DNA of 5,078 nt, taken from NCBI GenBank assembly GCA_905210875.1, contig CAJLYN010000173.1, positions 1 to 5,078 of the forward strand, written 5' to 3'. Origin of the DNA: an uncultured Bacteroides sp. (GTDB taxonomy: Bacteria > Bacteroidota > Bacteroidia > Bacteroidales > UBA11471). The translations under genes were made by a program, and so were the position numbers. How positions within the stretch are numbered: position 1 is the stretch's first letter; each line of letters starts with the position of its first letter. Under the pieces are notes generated by a model. That model searched no databases. It was not told where the DNA came from and was given only the letters and a program-made list of their open reading frames with translations. Of this stretch, positions 1-5,078 are shown in pieces.

Positions 1-511
1 ACGGGTTGTCGATGCGGCCTATGCGTGTATAGCTGTATGAGCTTGAAAAGGTCTCATAAAATACCACCAGACAGTCGCTGCCCCACAGCATGATGTCGCC
101 GGCATTGATTGTGCCGGGGCGGTAGGAGTTGGTGGGCAGGCTTTGTGGCAGGTAGTAAAATTTCTCATTGCCGGCGTGTTCTTCCATTACAACCGTCATC
201 GGGAGCAGCGCTTTGAGTGCGGTGGCGGTAGGATTGTTTTCGAGCGTGGCGGTAAAAGTGGCATTGCCTATTTTTATGTGTATCATATTGGTTTCGGTTG
301 GGTTGTCATTTTCATTGTTGTCATTCTCTTCGGGGTTTTCGACATCGGTGTTTCCCGTCGAACCTTCGTTGTCGTTACCCTCATCAGGAGCAGGAGTTGG
401 CGTTGTCTGTGTCGGGGTATCCGAGGGCATGGGGGGCTCGTCGGTCGAGCAGGCGATGGTACCTGCCGACAGACATACGACGAGCAACAGAATGGAGAGT
501 CGGTTTTTCAT
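1..511 (-). CDS. Cyclophilin-like domain lipoprotein, 3' end cut by window edge
   Basis: Reading the minus strand from the ATG at 511-509 gives 170 codons without a stop, so the C-terminus lies beyond the left edge. Residues 1-20 form a lipoprotein signal peptide (MKNRLSILLLVV..., then GTIA) with the lipidated Cys at 21; Thr at -3 is a slightly atypical lipobox. The following S-T-D-E resembles the acidic surface-export signal of Bacteroidetes lipoproteins, so outer-membrane surface display is inferred. Residues 22-75 are a low-complexity linker rich in P, T, D, E and N. From about residue 76 (MIHIKIGNATFTATLE, then LPQSLPTN, PGTINAGDIMLWG and TRIGRID) the protein matches my memory of the small bacterial cyclophilin-like fold family. 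Family members are not proven prolyl isomerases and their substrate is unknown. The start lies 5 bp after the acetyltransferase stop, so the two are very probably cotranscribed. There is no clear Shine-Dalgarno sequence. Confidence 0.88.
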   Translation of the reverse strand, partial: MKNRLSILLLVVCLSAGTIACSTDEPPMPSDTPTQTTPTPAPDEGNDNEGSTGNTDVENPEENDNNENDNPTETNMIHIKIGNATFTATLENNPTATALKALLPMTVVMEEHAGNEKFYYLPQSLPTNSYRPGTINAGDIMLWGSDCLVVFYETFSSSYSYTRIGRIDNP

Positions 512-516
512 GGCAA

Positions 517-1077
517 TTATAGTTTTATGTTACGGATAAATCGGGCCGGGTTTCCGGCAACAATCACATTATCGGGTACATCTCGCGTTACGACCGAGCC
601 GGCTCCGACGATGGCATTCTCGCCTACCGTAACGCCCGGCAGTATGACAGCGCCGGCACCTATCCACGCATTGCATTTTATGACCACAGGGCGTGTGTAG
701 ACATTGTGCCGCAAATGTGGCTCTTCGGGGTGGTTTTCGGTGATGACACATACCTTGGGCCCGATAAACACATCGTCTTCCAGCGTAATGCCTCCGCGGT
801 CGAGAAACGTGCAGCCCGAGTTGATGAATACATTTTTCCCGAAAGTCGTAAACTGTCCGAATACAGTGTAAAACGGCAGAAACATTCTTACGCTTGGGTC
901 GACGGGTTTCCCGGTGAGTTGCGAGAGTATGTCTCGTATCTCTGCATCGGTATGGTACGACCCGTTCAGTGTCTCTACGAGTTGCATGCCTTTTTCAAAA
1001 GCCTTCTGCAAGATGGGATAGTCGGGGTCGCTTTCGAGTATGAGTTCGCCCGCCCTCATTCGTTCAAAAATATCCAT
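517..1077 (-). CDS. Sugar O-acetyltransferase, maltose/galactoside acetyltransferase-like (left-handed beta-helix)
   Basis: Complete 186-residue protein of the Maa/LacA/NodL group of hexapeptide acyltransferases, which move acetyl from acetyl-CoA to a sugar hydroxyl in the cytoplasm, usually as trimers. Residues 1-60 are the helical N-terminal segment seen in this family (MDIFERMRAGELI, then YHTDAEIRDIL). Hexapeptide turns follow from about 75 to 170 (FGKNVFINSGC, ITLEDDVFIG, AWIGAGAVILPGVTVG, AIVGAGSVVTRDVPDN). The likely catalytic residue is His116 in the ENHPEEPHLRH segment, matching the family's THP-type active site. The C-terminal AGNPARFIR is the usual acetyl-CoA-contact end. Length is normal for the family. 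The ATG at 1077 is supported by an AAGGAA ribosome site 7 bases upstream. It is the first gene of an operon with the cyclophilin-like lipoprotein and divergent from an AraC regulator. The true acceptor is unknown and may not be maltose or galactose. Confidence 0.92.
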   Translation of the reverse strand: MDIFERMRAGELILESDPDYPILQKAFEKGMQLVETLNGSYHTDAEIRDILSQLTGKPVDPSVRMFLPFYTVFGQFTTFGKNVFINSGCTFLDRGGITLEDDVFIGPKVCVITENHPEEPHLRHNVYTRPVVIKCNAWIGAGAVILPGVTVGENAIVGAGSVVTRDVPDNVIVAGNPARFIRNIKL

Positions 1078-1084
1078 GTATGAT

Positions 1085-1090
1085 TTCCTT
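1085..1090 (-). promoter_or_regulatory. Ribosome binding site of the acetyltransferase
   Basis: AAGGAA on the minus strand, 7 bases before the ATG at 1077. It is the clearest Shine-Dalgarno-like sequence in the window; the other genes have weak or badly spaced ones. It supports 1077 as the start. Confidence 0.55.
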
Positions 1091-1103
1091 TTAAGTTCCG
1101 ATA

Positions 1104-1111
1104 CAAAATTA
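1104..1111 (-). promoter_or_regulatory. Bacteroidetes -7 promoter element for the acetyltransferase/lipoprotein operon
   Basis: TAATTTTG on the minus strand fits the TAnnTTTG -7 consensus of the Bacteroidetes primary sigma factor and lies 26 bases before the ATG at 1077. I see no good TTTG -33 element 19-21 bases further upstream, which would fit a promoter that needs an activator such as the divergent AraC protein (inference). Confidence 0.55.
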
Positions 1112-1186
1112 GGTGATACCGAGCGCCCGGCTTGTATATGGATTGTGGTATGAACAACCCCGATTGCTGATTCTGCCCAGTTTCTG

Positions 1187-1217
1187 TTTCAGCGTGTTAT
1201 GAATATTCCTATCTTTG
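1187..1217 (+). promoter_or_regulatory. Promoter of the AraC-family regulator
   Basis: The -7 element TATCTTTG (1210-1217) matches TAnnTTTG exactly. Nineteen bases upstream is TTTC (1187-1190), a 3-of-4 match to the TTTG -33 element. Transcription would start near 1224, leaving a leader of about 16 bases. A GGAG at 1234-1237 lies only two bases from the ATG, too close to act as a normal Shine-Dalgarno site, so initiation probably depends on the A-rich leader, as is common in this phylum. Confidence 0.6.
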
Positions 1218-1239
1218 TTCAACTCAAAAAAACGGAGAT

Positions 1240-2142
1240 ATGGACAATCCCATCATACAGCTCGACAGCATCGATGCTTACAACAAGCTCTATGGACTGC
1301 CTACCTGGCACCCGTTGGTCACGGTGGTAGACCTGACAAAGTCTACACAGGTGGTGAATCATGTGAAGATGAACTACGGTGTTTATGCCCTCTTTCTGAA
1401 ATACGGAACAGGTTGTACGTTGAAGTACGGACGTCGCTATTACGACTATCAGGAGGGGACGATAGTGAGTTTTGCTCCCGGGCAGCTGATTGGTATCGAC
1501 AGTGAAGAAGACGAAGTGCGACCGCAGGTCTACGGGCTTATATTCCACCCCGACCTTATTTATGGTACCGACCTGGGTCGGAAAATCAATCGGTACACGT
1601 TCTTCTCTTATGCGCAGAACGAAGCGTTGCATCTGTCGGAGTCGGAACATGCCATCGTCATGGATTGTCTGCACAAGATACAGGCCGAGCTGGAATATCC
1701 GGTCGACAGTCACAGCAAGGAGTTGCTCTCGGTCAATATCGAATTGTTGCTCGATTATTGTCTGCGGTTTTACGACAGGCAGTTCATCACACGCGAAAAA
1801 GTGAACAGCGATATTCTTGAAAAATTCGAGCACTATCTCGACGACTATTTCCGCCAGGGCGAGCCGGCCAAAAACGGATTGCCCACGGTGAAATATTTTG
1901 CCGACAAGGTTTTTCTCTCGCCCGGCTATTTCGGCGACCTGGTGAAAAAAGAGACCGGTCGCACGGCGCAGGAGTATATACAGGATAAAATCATCGATCT
2001 CTCCAAGAAGATGCTGCTCGGCGGCCGGCAGAGCATCAGTGAGATTGCCTATGCGCTGGGCTTTCTCTATCCACAGCATTTCAGTCGGCTGTTCAAAAAA
2101 CGCATAGGTTGTACGCCCAACCGTTTCCGCGAGGAGAATTGA
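1240..2142 (+). CDS. AraC-family transcriptional regulator
   Basis: Complete 300-residue protein. Residues 1 to about 185 form the sensor part, with cupin-like beta-strand segments (YGVYALFLKYG, YDYQEGTIVSFAPGQLIG, YGLIFHPDLI); the effector cannot be read from sequence. Residues 188-300 are the DNA-binding domain with two helix-turn-helix units. The first, at 215-240, includes PTVKYFADKVFLSPGYFGDL and KKETG; the second, at 265-296, includes ISEIAYALGF, HFSRLFKK and GCTPNRFR, the family signature. The protein should bind paired direct repeats near the promoters it controls. It is divergent from the acetyltransferase operon and has its own promoter. Target genes are inferred: most likely the acetyltransferase and lipoprotein, possibly the MATE pump downstream. 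The start at 1240 follows directly from the promoter position, and no earlier in-frame start is needed. Confidence 0.93.
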   Translation: MDNPIIQLDSIDAYNKLYGLPTWHPLVTVVDLTKSTQVVNHVKMNYGVYALFLKYGTGCTLKYGRRYYDYQEGTIVSFAPGQLIGIDSEEDEVRPQVYGLIFHPDLIYGTDLGRKINRYTFFSYAQNEALHLSESEHAIVMDCLHKIQAELEYPVDSHSKELLSVNIELLLDYCLRFYDRQFITREKVNSDILEKFEHYLDDYFRQGEPAKNGLPTVKYFADKVFLSPGYFGDLVKKETGRTAQEYIQDKIIDLSKKMLLGGRQSISEIAYALGFLYPQHFSRLFKKRIGCTPNRFREEN

Positions 2143-2201
2143 CGCAATCTCTGAGGTGTGTTCTTCCGGTCGGGCATTGTTCTCGCCCGGCTTACATCTT
2201 A

Positions 2202-2222
2202 CCGATGCCGGGGCGGTATCGG
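2202..2222 (+). terminator. Hairpin, candidate terminator of the regulator transcript
   Basis: CCGATGCCG (2202-2210) pairs over all nine positions with CGGTATCGG (2214-2222), with one G-U wobble, around a GGG loop. It starts 60 bases after the regulator stop codon. The T-rich stretch TTAAATTTTATT begins only about eight bases after the stem, so it is not a textbook intrinsic terminator. A second, weaker hairpin lies just upstream (CGGGC 2171-2175 with GCCCG 2185-2189). Confidence 0.45.
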
Positions 2223-2272
2223 GCGCTTCGTTAAATTTTATTGCGGCAGGAGAGAGGTCGGCCCGAATTGTG

Positions 2273-2280
2273 TAATTTTG
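2273..2280 (+). promoter_or_regulatory. Bacteroidetes -7 promoter element for the MATE transporter
   Basis: TAATTTTG matches TAnnTTTG, 44 bases before the chosen ATG at 2325. No TTTG is found at the expected -33 distance. The rest of the 182-base gap between the regulator and the transporter (2143-2324) holds the hairpins described separately and no gene. A start site near 2287 would exclude the upstream in-frame ATG at 2241 as the translation start. Confidence 0.5.
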
Positions 2281-2324
2281 TGCCCTCGAAGAAAAAAACG
2301 GTCCTTCCCGGGAATATACACTCT

Positions 2325-3737
2325 ATGCACCAGCAAAGAAAAGATTTGTTGCAGTTTGTGCGCAGCGGTCGTCCCATGACGGTGCGCCAGCAGATTTATT
2401 TGGCAGCTCAGTTGAGCCTGCCCTCGATTTTTGCGCAGATTTCGTCGGTCGTCATGCAGTATATCGATGCCTCGATGGTGGGTAGTCTAGGAGCGAATGC
2501 CGCAGCCTCCATCGGACTTGTGTCGACGACGACGTGGCTCTTTATGGGGTTGTGCAGTTCGGTGGCGGCCGGATTTGCCGTGCAGGTGGCCCATCTGCTC
2601 GGGGCCAAAGACGACCGTGGCGCCCGTGCCGTTTTGCGTCAGGCTCTTGTCCTGTCGTCGGTTTTCGCGCTCCTGTTGGCGACGGTAGGGGGCAGTATCA
2701 GCCACGCCCTGCCCCGTTGGCTTGGAGGCGATGAGGCCATTCTCTCCGATGCCTCCACCTATTTTCTCATATATGCACTCTCGTTGCCGTTTCTCCAACT
2801 CCATATGCTGGCCGGCAGTATGTTGCGGTGCAGCGGCAATGTGTCGGTGCCGAGCATCCTGAATGTGCTGATGTGTCTCCTCGATGTCGTGTTCAATCTC
2901 TTCTTGATATTTCCAACCCGGGAATATGAGATTGGCCAATACGATATTCTCCTGCCCGGAGCCGGGCTGGGGGTAAAAGGGGCGGCGCTGGGTACGGCGC
3001 TTGCCATGGTCGTTACCGCGCTGCTCATGTTGTATTTTCTCTGTTTCCGCTCGCCCGAACTGCGTTTGTGGCGGCGAAGGGAGAAACTGGTATTCGACCG
3101 CACTTGCCTGCATCGGGCCCTGCGCATCGGCGCCCCTATGGGTGGTGAGCGGTTTGTGATGTGTGGTGCACAAATCATGTCGACCGTCATTGTCGCTCCG
3201 TTGGGAATCTATGCCATCGCCGCCAACTCTTTCGCTATTACGGCCGAGAGCCTTTGTTATATGCCTGGATACGGAATAGCCGATGCCGCTACGACACTGG
3301 TAGGGCAGAGCCTCGGGGCCCGTCGTCTCGACTTGGCCCGTCGGTTTGCCCGCATTACGGTCATTATGGGTATGGCCGTCATGACGGTGATGGGGGCAGT
3401 CATGTACCTGGCGGCTCCGTTCATGATAGGTATCATGACACCCGATGCCGAGGTCGTTTCGCTGGCGGTTTCGGTGTTGCGCATTGAGGCCTTTGCCGAG
3501 CCTATGTTTGCGGCGGCCATTGTCTCCTACGGTGTTTTTGTTGGGGCCGGAGATACGCTTATACCCGCCTCGATGAATCTGGTGAGCATCTGGGCGGTGC
3601 GGCTCACACTGGCCGCATTGCTGGCTCCTATCCTGGGGCTGCGGGGTGTGTGGATAGCCATGTGTATAGAGTTGTGTTTCAGAGGGTTGATATTTCTGGC
3701 CCGCATGAAGTGGGGCCGCTGGATAGGCCGTCTGTAA
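2325..3737 (+). CDS. MATE-family multidrug/cation efflux transporter
   Basis: 470-residue inner-membrane protein, the normal size for MATE (multi antimicrobial extrusion) exporters, which expel organic cations or drugs using a Na+ or H+ gradient. About twelve hydrophobic segments are visible in two related halves: the first from about residue 24 (YLAAQLSLPSIFAQISSVV, then IDASMVGSLGANAAASIGL) to 242, the second from about 262 (LHRALRIGAPMGGERF) to 458, joined by a basic loop near 245-258 (LRLWRRREK). The MATE-like features include the VGSLGANA segment, GNV in the first half and LVGQSLGAR near 325-333. An extra loop, about 198-214 (TREYEIGQYDILLPGAG), resembles ones I remember from Bacteroidales members. 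I chose the ATG at 2325 because the -7 element at 2273-2280 lies inside the longer reading frame that begins at 2241; the ATG at 2376 is a possible shorter start. Substrate unknown. It may share control with the upstream AraC regulator, but it appears to have its own promoter. Confidence 0.92.
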   Translation: MHQQRKDLLQFVRSGRPMTVRQQIYLAAQLSLPSIFAQISSVVMQYIDASMVGSLGANAAASIGLVSTTTWLFMGLCSSVAAGFAVQVAHLLGAKDDRGARAVLRQALVLSSVFALLLATVGGSISHALPRWLGGDEAILSDASTYFLIYALSLPFLQLHMLAGSMLRCSGNVSVPSILNVLMCLLDVVFNLFLIFPTREYEIGQYDILLPGAGLGVKGAALGTALAMVVTALLMLYFLCFRSPELRLWRRREKLVFDRTCLHRALRIGAPMGGERFVMCGAQIMSTVIVAPLGIYAIAANSFAITAESLCYMPGYGIADAATTLVGQSLGARRLDLARRFARITVIMGMAVMTVMGAVMYLAAPFMIGIMTPDAEVVSLAVSVLRIEAFAEPMFAAAIVSYGVFVGAGDTLIPASMNLVSIWAVRLTLAALLAPILGLRGVWIAMCIELCFRGLIFLARMKWGRWIGRL

Positions 3738-3768
3738 AGACCGTATTCCGGGTTTGTAAAACGGGAAT

Positions 3769-3778
3769 CTGTATACAG
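3769..3778. promoter_or_regulatory. Perfect 10-bp palindrome, possible operator
   Basis: CTGTATACAG is its own reverse complement. It lies 20 bases upstream of the -7 element at 3799-3806, so it overlaps or touches where the -33 region would be, a good place for a repressor or activator. A short hairpin partly overlaps it (CAGCA 3776-3780 with TGCTG 3787-3791). A 10-bp palindrome can arise by chance, and no regulator can be assigned. Confidence 0.25.
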
Positions 3779-3798
3779 CATTTGCCTGCTGCATTGTC

Positions 3799-3806
3799 TA
3801 TTTTTG
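3799..3806 (+). promoter_or_regulatory. Bacteroidetes -7 promoter element for the DUF3737 gene
   Basis: TATTTTTG fits TAnnTTTG, 37 bases before the ATG at 3844. The nearest TTTG (3781-3784) is only 14 bases upstream, too close to be a normal -33 element. The leader after it is A/T-rich with no Shine-Dalgarno sequence. The same T run follows a small hairpin (3776-3791), so this stretch could instead help end the MATE transcript. Confidence 0.5.
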
Positions 3807-3843
3807 TAACGTAAAAAAGTACCGTATAAAAATCTTCTTGTCT

Positions 3844-4695
3844 ATGAAACAGATAAAAAATGCCGAATTTGGTGGCGAGCGCCCTTTGTTTGCATCGCAA
3901 GACCTTTATCTCGAAAATGTAACGATTCATGCCGGTGAGTCGGCTTTGAAGGAGTGTGCCCGCGTAGAAGCCGTAAATTGTCGTTTCGAAGGAAAATATC
4001 CTTTCTGGCACAACGACGGTTTTGTCGTGCGTCATTGCCTATTTACCGAAGGGGCGCGTGCCGCCTTGTGGTATTCGCGTCATCTCCAAATGAGCGATAC
4101 GCTGGTTGAGGCACCGAAGATGTTCCGTGAGATGGACGATATTCATCTCGAAAATGTTCAGTTGCCGCATGCGGCCGAGACCCTCTGGTATTGTCGTAAT
4201 GTTGTTTTGAAGAATGTCGAAGTGAAAGAGGCCGACTATCTTTTCATGCACAGCGAGAATATACACATTGAGGATTATCGTCAGCAAGGAAACTATTCGT
4301 TCCAGTATTGTCGCAATGTAGAGATACGCCGTGCTGTCATCGATTCGAAAGATGCCTTTTGGAATTCCGAGAATGTTACGGTCTACGACTCCGAGATAGA
4401 CGGCGAGTATCTGGGCTGGCATTCACACAATCTGCGATTGGTCAACTGCAAGATATCGGGCACGCAACCCCTCTGTTATGCACATGATTTGGTGCTGGAA
4501 AATTGTATTTTTGCGCCCGATGCCGACCTGGCTTTTGAGTACAGTACCGTTCATGCCACCATCAATAGTCCGGTACACAGTGTAAAGAATCCGCGGAGCG
4601 GCTGCATCGTGGCTCAGAGTTACGGAGAGATTATTCTCGACGAGAATATAAAGGCTCCGGCCGATTGTCGGATAAAGGTGTTTGGTGAAGAATAA
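3844..4695 (+). CDS. DUF3737 family protein, predicted beta-helix repeat protein
   Basis: 283 residues from the ATG at 3844; an in-frame TTG two codons earlier (3838) is a less likely start. No signal peptide or membrane segment is visible, so it is probably cytoplasmic. The N-terminal MKQIKNAEFGGERPLF and the overall pattern match what I remember of DUF3737, a family of unknown function in Bacteroidetes and Firmicutes. Residues 76-221 hold about eight turns of 19-20 residues of the form aromatic-x-[SC/M]-x-[N/D/H]-hydrophobic-x-hydrophobic: WYSRHLQM at 76, REMDDIHL at 95, WYCRNVVL at 115, MHSENIHI at 135, QYCRNVEI at 154, WNSENVTV at 173, WHSHNLRL at 192, CYAHDLVL at 211. This is expected for a right-handed beta-helix like those of pectate-lyase-type proteins, but I see no catalytic set. 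It is followed 12 bp later by a MalY/PatB-type gene, so the two are probably one operon. Codon use is typical of the window (15 of 18 Asn codons are AAT). Confidence 0.88.
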   Translation: MKQIKNAEFGGERPLFASQDLYLENVTIHAGESALKECARVEAVNCRFEGKYPFWHNDGFVVRHCLFTEGARAALWYSRHLQMSDTLVEAPKMFREMDDIHLENVQLPHAAETLWYCRNVVLKNVEVKEADYLFMHSENIHIEDYRQQGNYSFQYCRNVEIRRAVIDSKDAFWNSENVTVYDSEIDGEYLGWHSHNLRLVNCKISGTQPLCYAHDLVLENCIFAPDADLAFEYSTVHATINSPVHSVKNPRSGCIVAQSYGEIILDENIKAPADCRIKVFGEE

Positions 4696-4707
4696 AAACG
4701 GTTGTAT

Positions 4708-5078
4708 ATGAAGTATGATTTCGATGAAGTGATACCTCGCCGGGCAACGGGCTCTTACAAATGGGACTCGTCGCCTCGCGAAGATGTGTTGCCCATGTGG
4801 GTGGCCGATATGAACTCCCCCCCCGTGCCCACCATCCAGGAAGCCATTATCGAGCGCACCAACCACCCCGCGTTTGGCTACTTCAACCCCACCGATGAAT
4901 ACTTCGATTCCATCATCCGGTGGCAGGCAAAGCGCAACGGCGTGCAGGGTCTGACCAAGGAGTGCATCGGCTACGAGAACGGCGTGCTGGGCGGCGTGAT
5001 CAGCGCCCTGAACTGCGTCTGCTCCAAGGGCGACAAGATCCTGATCCACAGCCCCACCTACATCGGTTTCACCATGAG
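4708..5078 (+). CDS. MalY/PatB-type PLP-dependent aminotransferase or C-S lyase, N-terminal third, possibly chimeric
   Basis: 123 codons plus two bases, open at the right edge; the family is usually about 390 residues, so the PLP-binding lysine is not in view. MKYDFDEVIPRRATGSYKWD, DVLPMWVADM (27-35), HPAFGYF (53-59), YENGVLGGVISALN (89-102) and GDKILIHSPTYIGF (108-121) place it in the MalY/PatB group, which includes cystathionine beta-lyase-type C-S lyases and aminotransferases; the exact reaction cannot be told. The ATG at 4708 lies 12 bp after the DUF3737 stop and gives the usual family N-terminus. The oddity is composition. Codons 1-35 have 22 of 35 ending in G or C; codons 36-123 have 79 of 88, and all six Asn codons are AAC. 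The protein after MWVADM also reads more like Clostridia-type homologues than the Bacteroidales type. The gene may therefore be a recombinant or an assembly join. Confidence 0.85.
   Translation, partial: MKYDFDEVIPRRATGSYKWDSSPREDVLPMWVADMNSPPVPTIQEAIIERTNHPAFGYFNPTDEYFDSIIRWQAKRNGVQGLTKECIGYENGVLGGVISALNCVCSKGDKILIHSPTYIGFTM
4813..5078. other. Compositionally foreign segment at the right end
   Basis: From the codon after MWVADM to the window end, third-position GC is about 90% by hand count, against about 63% in the first 35 codons of the same gene and about 48% in the first 40 codons of the DUF3737 gene. Ile is ATC in nearly all cases, Leu is always CTG, Asn always AAC. The reading frame is unbroken. 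An 8-base C run (4817-4824) lies at the start of the segment. It is either acquired DNA or a chimeric assembly end. Confidence 0.6.

Noticed and set aside
143..700. Plus-strand open frames opposite the lipoprotein and acetyltransferase
   Set aside because: They overlap two well-supported minus-strand genes and their products have no family features.
1143..1157. Short inverted repeat TTGT/ACAA in the divergent control region
   Set aside because: Four-base arms are expected often by chance and do not line up with either promoter element.
1219..2079. A 286-codon open frame on the minus strand opposite the AraC regulator
   Set aside because: The plus-strand protein has unmistakable AraC motifs across its C-terminus; the antisense product matches nothing I recognise and has no promoter or ribosome site.
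3745..3768. Possible terminator hairpin after the MATE gene (ATTCC with GGAAT)
   Set aside because: Only five clean pairs, then two mismatches, and no T run directly after it; too weak to list as a feature.
2487..3794. A 435-codon open frame on the minus strand opposite the MATE gene
   Set aside because: Its product is rich in H, Q, R and G with no hydrophobic core or known motif, and it mirrors the codon pattern of the clear transporter gene; it is an antisense shadow.
4423..5049. A 208-codon open frame on the minus strand spanning the DUF3737/MalY-PatB junction
   Set aside because: It is opposite two genes with clear family matches, and part of its length comes from the GC-rich third positions of the right-hand segment, which suppress antisense stops.
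1..5078. Search for CRISPR repeats, insertion-sequence ends, tRNA or rRNA genes and defence genes
   Set aside because: I saw no spaced direct repeats, transposase motifs, tRNA-like cloverleaf or nuclease/toxin families; all long frames are accounted for by the six genes listed.

Overview
The window looks like a short Bacteroidales contig, probably from gut or metagenomic DNA. Three things point there. Sequences matching the Bacteroidetes -7 promoter element TAnnTTTG sit upstream of four of the genes or operons. Leaders are mostly AT-rich and poor in Shine-Dalgarno sequences. The lipoprotein carries an acidic stretch right after its lipid-attachment cysteine. I cannot name the genus.

Left part (1-1239): a minus-strand two-gene operon. 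A hexapeptide-repeat sugar O-acetyltransferase (517-1077) is followed 5 bp later by a lipoprotein with a cyclophilin-like domain (511 down to the left edge, 3' end missing). A 162-bp divergent intergenic region carries a plausible -7 element on each strand and separates this operon from an AraC-family regulator (1240-2142, plus strand). The regulator probably controls the acetyltransferase/lipoprotein operon, itself, or both; this is inferred from the layout.

Middle (2143-3843): a hairpin that may end the regulator transcript, another -7 element, then a complete 12-helix MATE-family efflux transporter (2325-3737). A 106-bp gap follows, with a perfect 10-bp palindrome and a further -7 element.

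Right part (3844-5078): a DUF3737 protein made of about eight 19-20-residue beta-helix-like turns, then 12 bp later the 5' third of a MalY/PatB-type PLP enzyme that runs off the right edge. These two probably form an operon.

The most notable signal is inside the MalY/PatB gene. Its first 35 codons look like the neighbouring genes, but right after the conserved MWVADM motif (from 4813) third-position GC jumps to about 90% (79 of 88 codons by hand count) and asparagine codons switch to AAC only. The protein also becomes more like Clostridia-type relatives. This suggests either recombination inside a conserved motif or, at least as likely, a chimeric assembly join near a contig end. I found no CRISPR array, tRNA, rRNA, insertion sequence or defence system.
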